Shown here piece after piece: positions 4,519 to 5,186 of a stretch of DNA of 5,186 nucleotides (within the stretch, counting starts at the first letter, position 1; each line of letters opens with the position of its first letter). The DNA is from Candidatus Moraniibacteriota bacterium. Lineage in GTDB: Bacteria; Patescibacteriota; Minisyncoccia; Moranbacterales; UBA9337. The stretch spans positions 1-5,186 of the forward strand of contig DOKP01000078.1 in the NCBI GenBank assembly GCA_003510795.1, read 5' to 3'. A program made the translations under genes and the position numbers. Below the pieces are notes generated by a model, which was not told the origin of the DNA, made no database searches, and was given only the letters and a program-made list of their open reading frames with translations.

Positions 4519-5186
4519 TAAAATTGCTTAGTGAATCGAACGTCTCCCCCATGAAAATGCCTGATATCATCAATCTTATATTTCATCATCGCCAGTCTCT
4601 CTAAGCCAAATCCCCAGGCAAATCCTTGATATTTTCCTCTTTCATAGCCAGCCGCTTCAAATACGTTTTGGTGCACCATTCCCGCTCCCCCTACTTCCAG
4701 CCAACCTGTTTGCTTGCAAGAACTACATCCTTTTCCCTCGCAGTTAGTACAACTAATATCAAATTCAAATCCTGGCTCTACAAATGGGAAATAACTAGGG
4801 CGCAATCGCACATTTAATTTCTTACCGAAAAATTGAGAAAAAAATGTTTCAGCAATATAAAGAAAATTAGCCACGCTCACTTTTTTGCCCACTACTAAAG
4901 CTTCGAACTGATGAAAAGTATGCTCATGGCTAGCATCGGTGGCTTCTTGGCGAAAAACTCTCCCAGGAATAATTATGCGGTATGGTGGTTTATGATTTTG
5001 CATATAACGCACCTGCACTGAAGATGTCTGAGTGCGAAGTACTGTGCCCGTTCCTTTTTCTCGGTCCTCATCTTTACTTATCCAAAAAGTATCTTGCATA
5101 TCGCGCCCAGGATGATCCTCGGGCACATTGACTGCATCAAAATTATAAAATTCACTCTCTACTTCCGGACCATCGGCAATTTCAAA
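4518..5186 (-). CDS. pheS: phenylalanyl-tRNA synthetase, alpha subunit (5' end outside the window)
   Basis: The class II catalytic subunit of PheRS, which activates Phe with ATP and transfers it to tRNA-Phe. 222 residues are visible; roughly 115-125 N-terminal residues, including the coiled-coil arm, lie beyond the window. The frame runs open to the edge (the fragment begins FEIADGPEVESEFYNFDAVN), so the GTG near 5126 is an internal Val, not a start. Fragment residues: NVPEDHPGRDMQDTFW (20-35); LRTQTSSVQVRYM (50-62); motif 2 FRQEATDASHEHTFHQFEAL (78-97); a four-Cys insert CTNCEGKGCSSC (Cys146, 149, 154, 157), probably zinc-binding and, as I recall, shared with Bacillus-type PheS; GWLEVGGAGMVHQNVF (161-176), with Gln where Pro is usual; motif 3 GFAWGFGLERLAM (188-200), keeping the Ala of the Phe-pocket position. 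It ends DVRFTKQF as usual. It is the first visible gene of the operon. Confidence 0.98.
   Translation of the reverse strand, partial: FEIADGPEVESEFYNFDAVNVPEDHPGRDMQDTFWISKDEDREKGTGTVLRTQTSSVQVRYMQNHKPPYRIIIPGRVFRQEATDASHEHTFHQFEALVVGKKVSVANFLYIAETFFSQFFGKKLNVRLRPSYFPFVEPGFEFDISCTNCEGKGCSSCKQTGWLEVGGAGMVHQNVFEAAGYERGKYQGFAWGFGLERLAMMKYKIDDIRHFHGGDVRFTKQF

Noticed and set aside
4518..4955. Four-Cys insert in PheS as a novel fusion
   Set aside because: From memory, a similar CxxC-x4-CxxC segment occurs in Bacillus-type PheS just before the GW(I/L)E motif, so it is a known variant.
5124..5126. GTG as the start codon of pheS
   Set aside because: The frame continues upstream to the window edge with highly conserved PheS sequence (ADGPEVE, YNFDAVN), so this GTG is an internal Val.

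Overview
The window looks like a piece of a low-GC bacterial chromosome. All supported genes lie on the minus strand. Gene density, short proteins, AT-rich intergenic repeats and the standard stop codons (TAA, TAG and TGA all used, none read through) would fit a Candidate Phyla Radiation (Patescibacteria/Parcubacteria-like) genome. That assignment is inference; no 16S or ribosomal marker is present.

Right half (1502-5186): a phenylalanyl-tRNA synthetase operon read right to left. It holds the C-terminal two thirds of pheS (alpha subunit, cut by the window edge), then a 167-aa Nudix protein, then a full-length 788-aa pheT (beta subunit). PheS and PheT form the (alpha-beta)2 enzyme that charges tRNA-Phe. 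The Nudix gene splits the usual pheST pair. By hand count it is clearly lower in GC (27%) than pheS (41%) or pheT (38%), which suggests a later insertion. Both pheS and pheT are followed, in identical phase to their stop codons, by an 8-bp tandem repeat (plus-strand unit AACTAATT).

Middle (1124-1501): a 378-bp non-coding stretch rich in structure. From the pheT side it has the 8-bp array, a 130-bp palindromic element (1255-1384) that can fold as a four-way cloverleaf and is followed by a T-rich tract on the minus strand, and a second 52-bp inverted repeat (1181-1232). The first is a candidate end of the phe operon and looks like a dispersed palindromic repeat.

Left part (1-1123): a 66-aa zinc-ribbon protein with a strong ribosome binding site, then a 312-bp spacer with a perfect 12-bp hairpin, two tiny ORFs and a good intrinsic terminator. 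Last comes an unrecognised protein that probably starts at 610 (187 aa), not at the TTG at 751. The start choice rests on the terminator lying inside the longer reading frame and on a GGGAG site before 610.

I see no defence system, CRISPR array, transposase, tRNA or rRNA. The most unusual material is the non-coding repeat architecture around the phe operon and the two unrecognised small genes.
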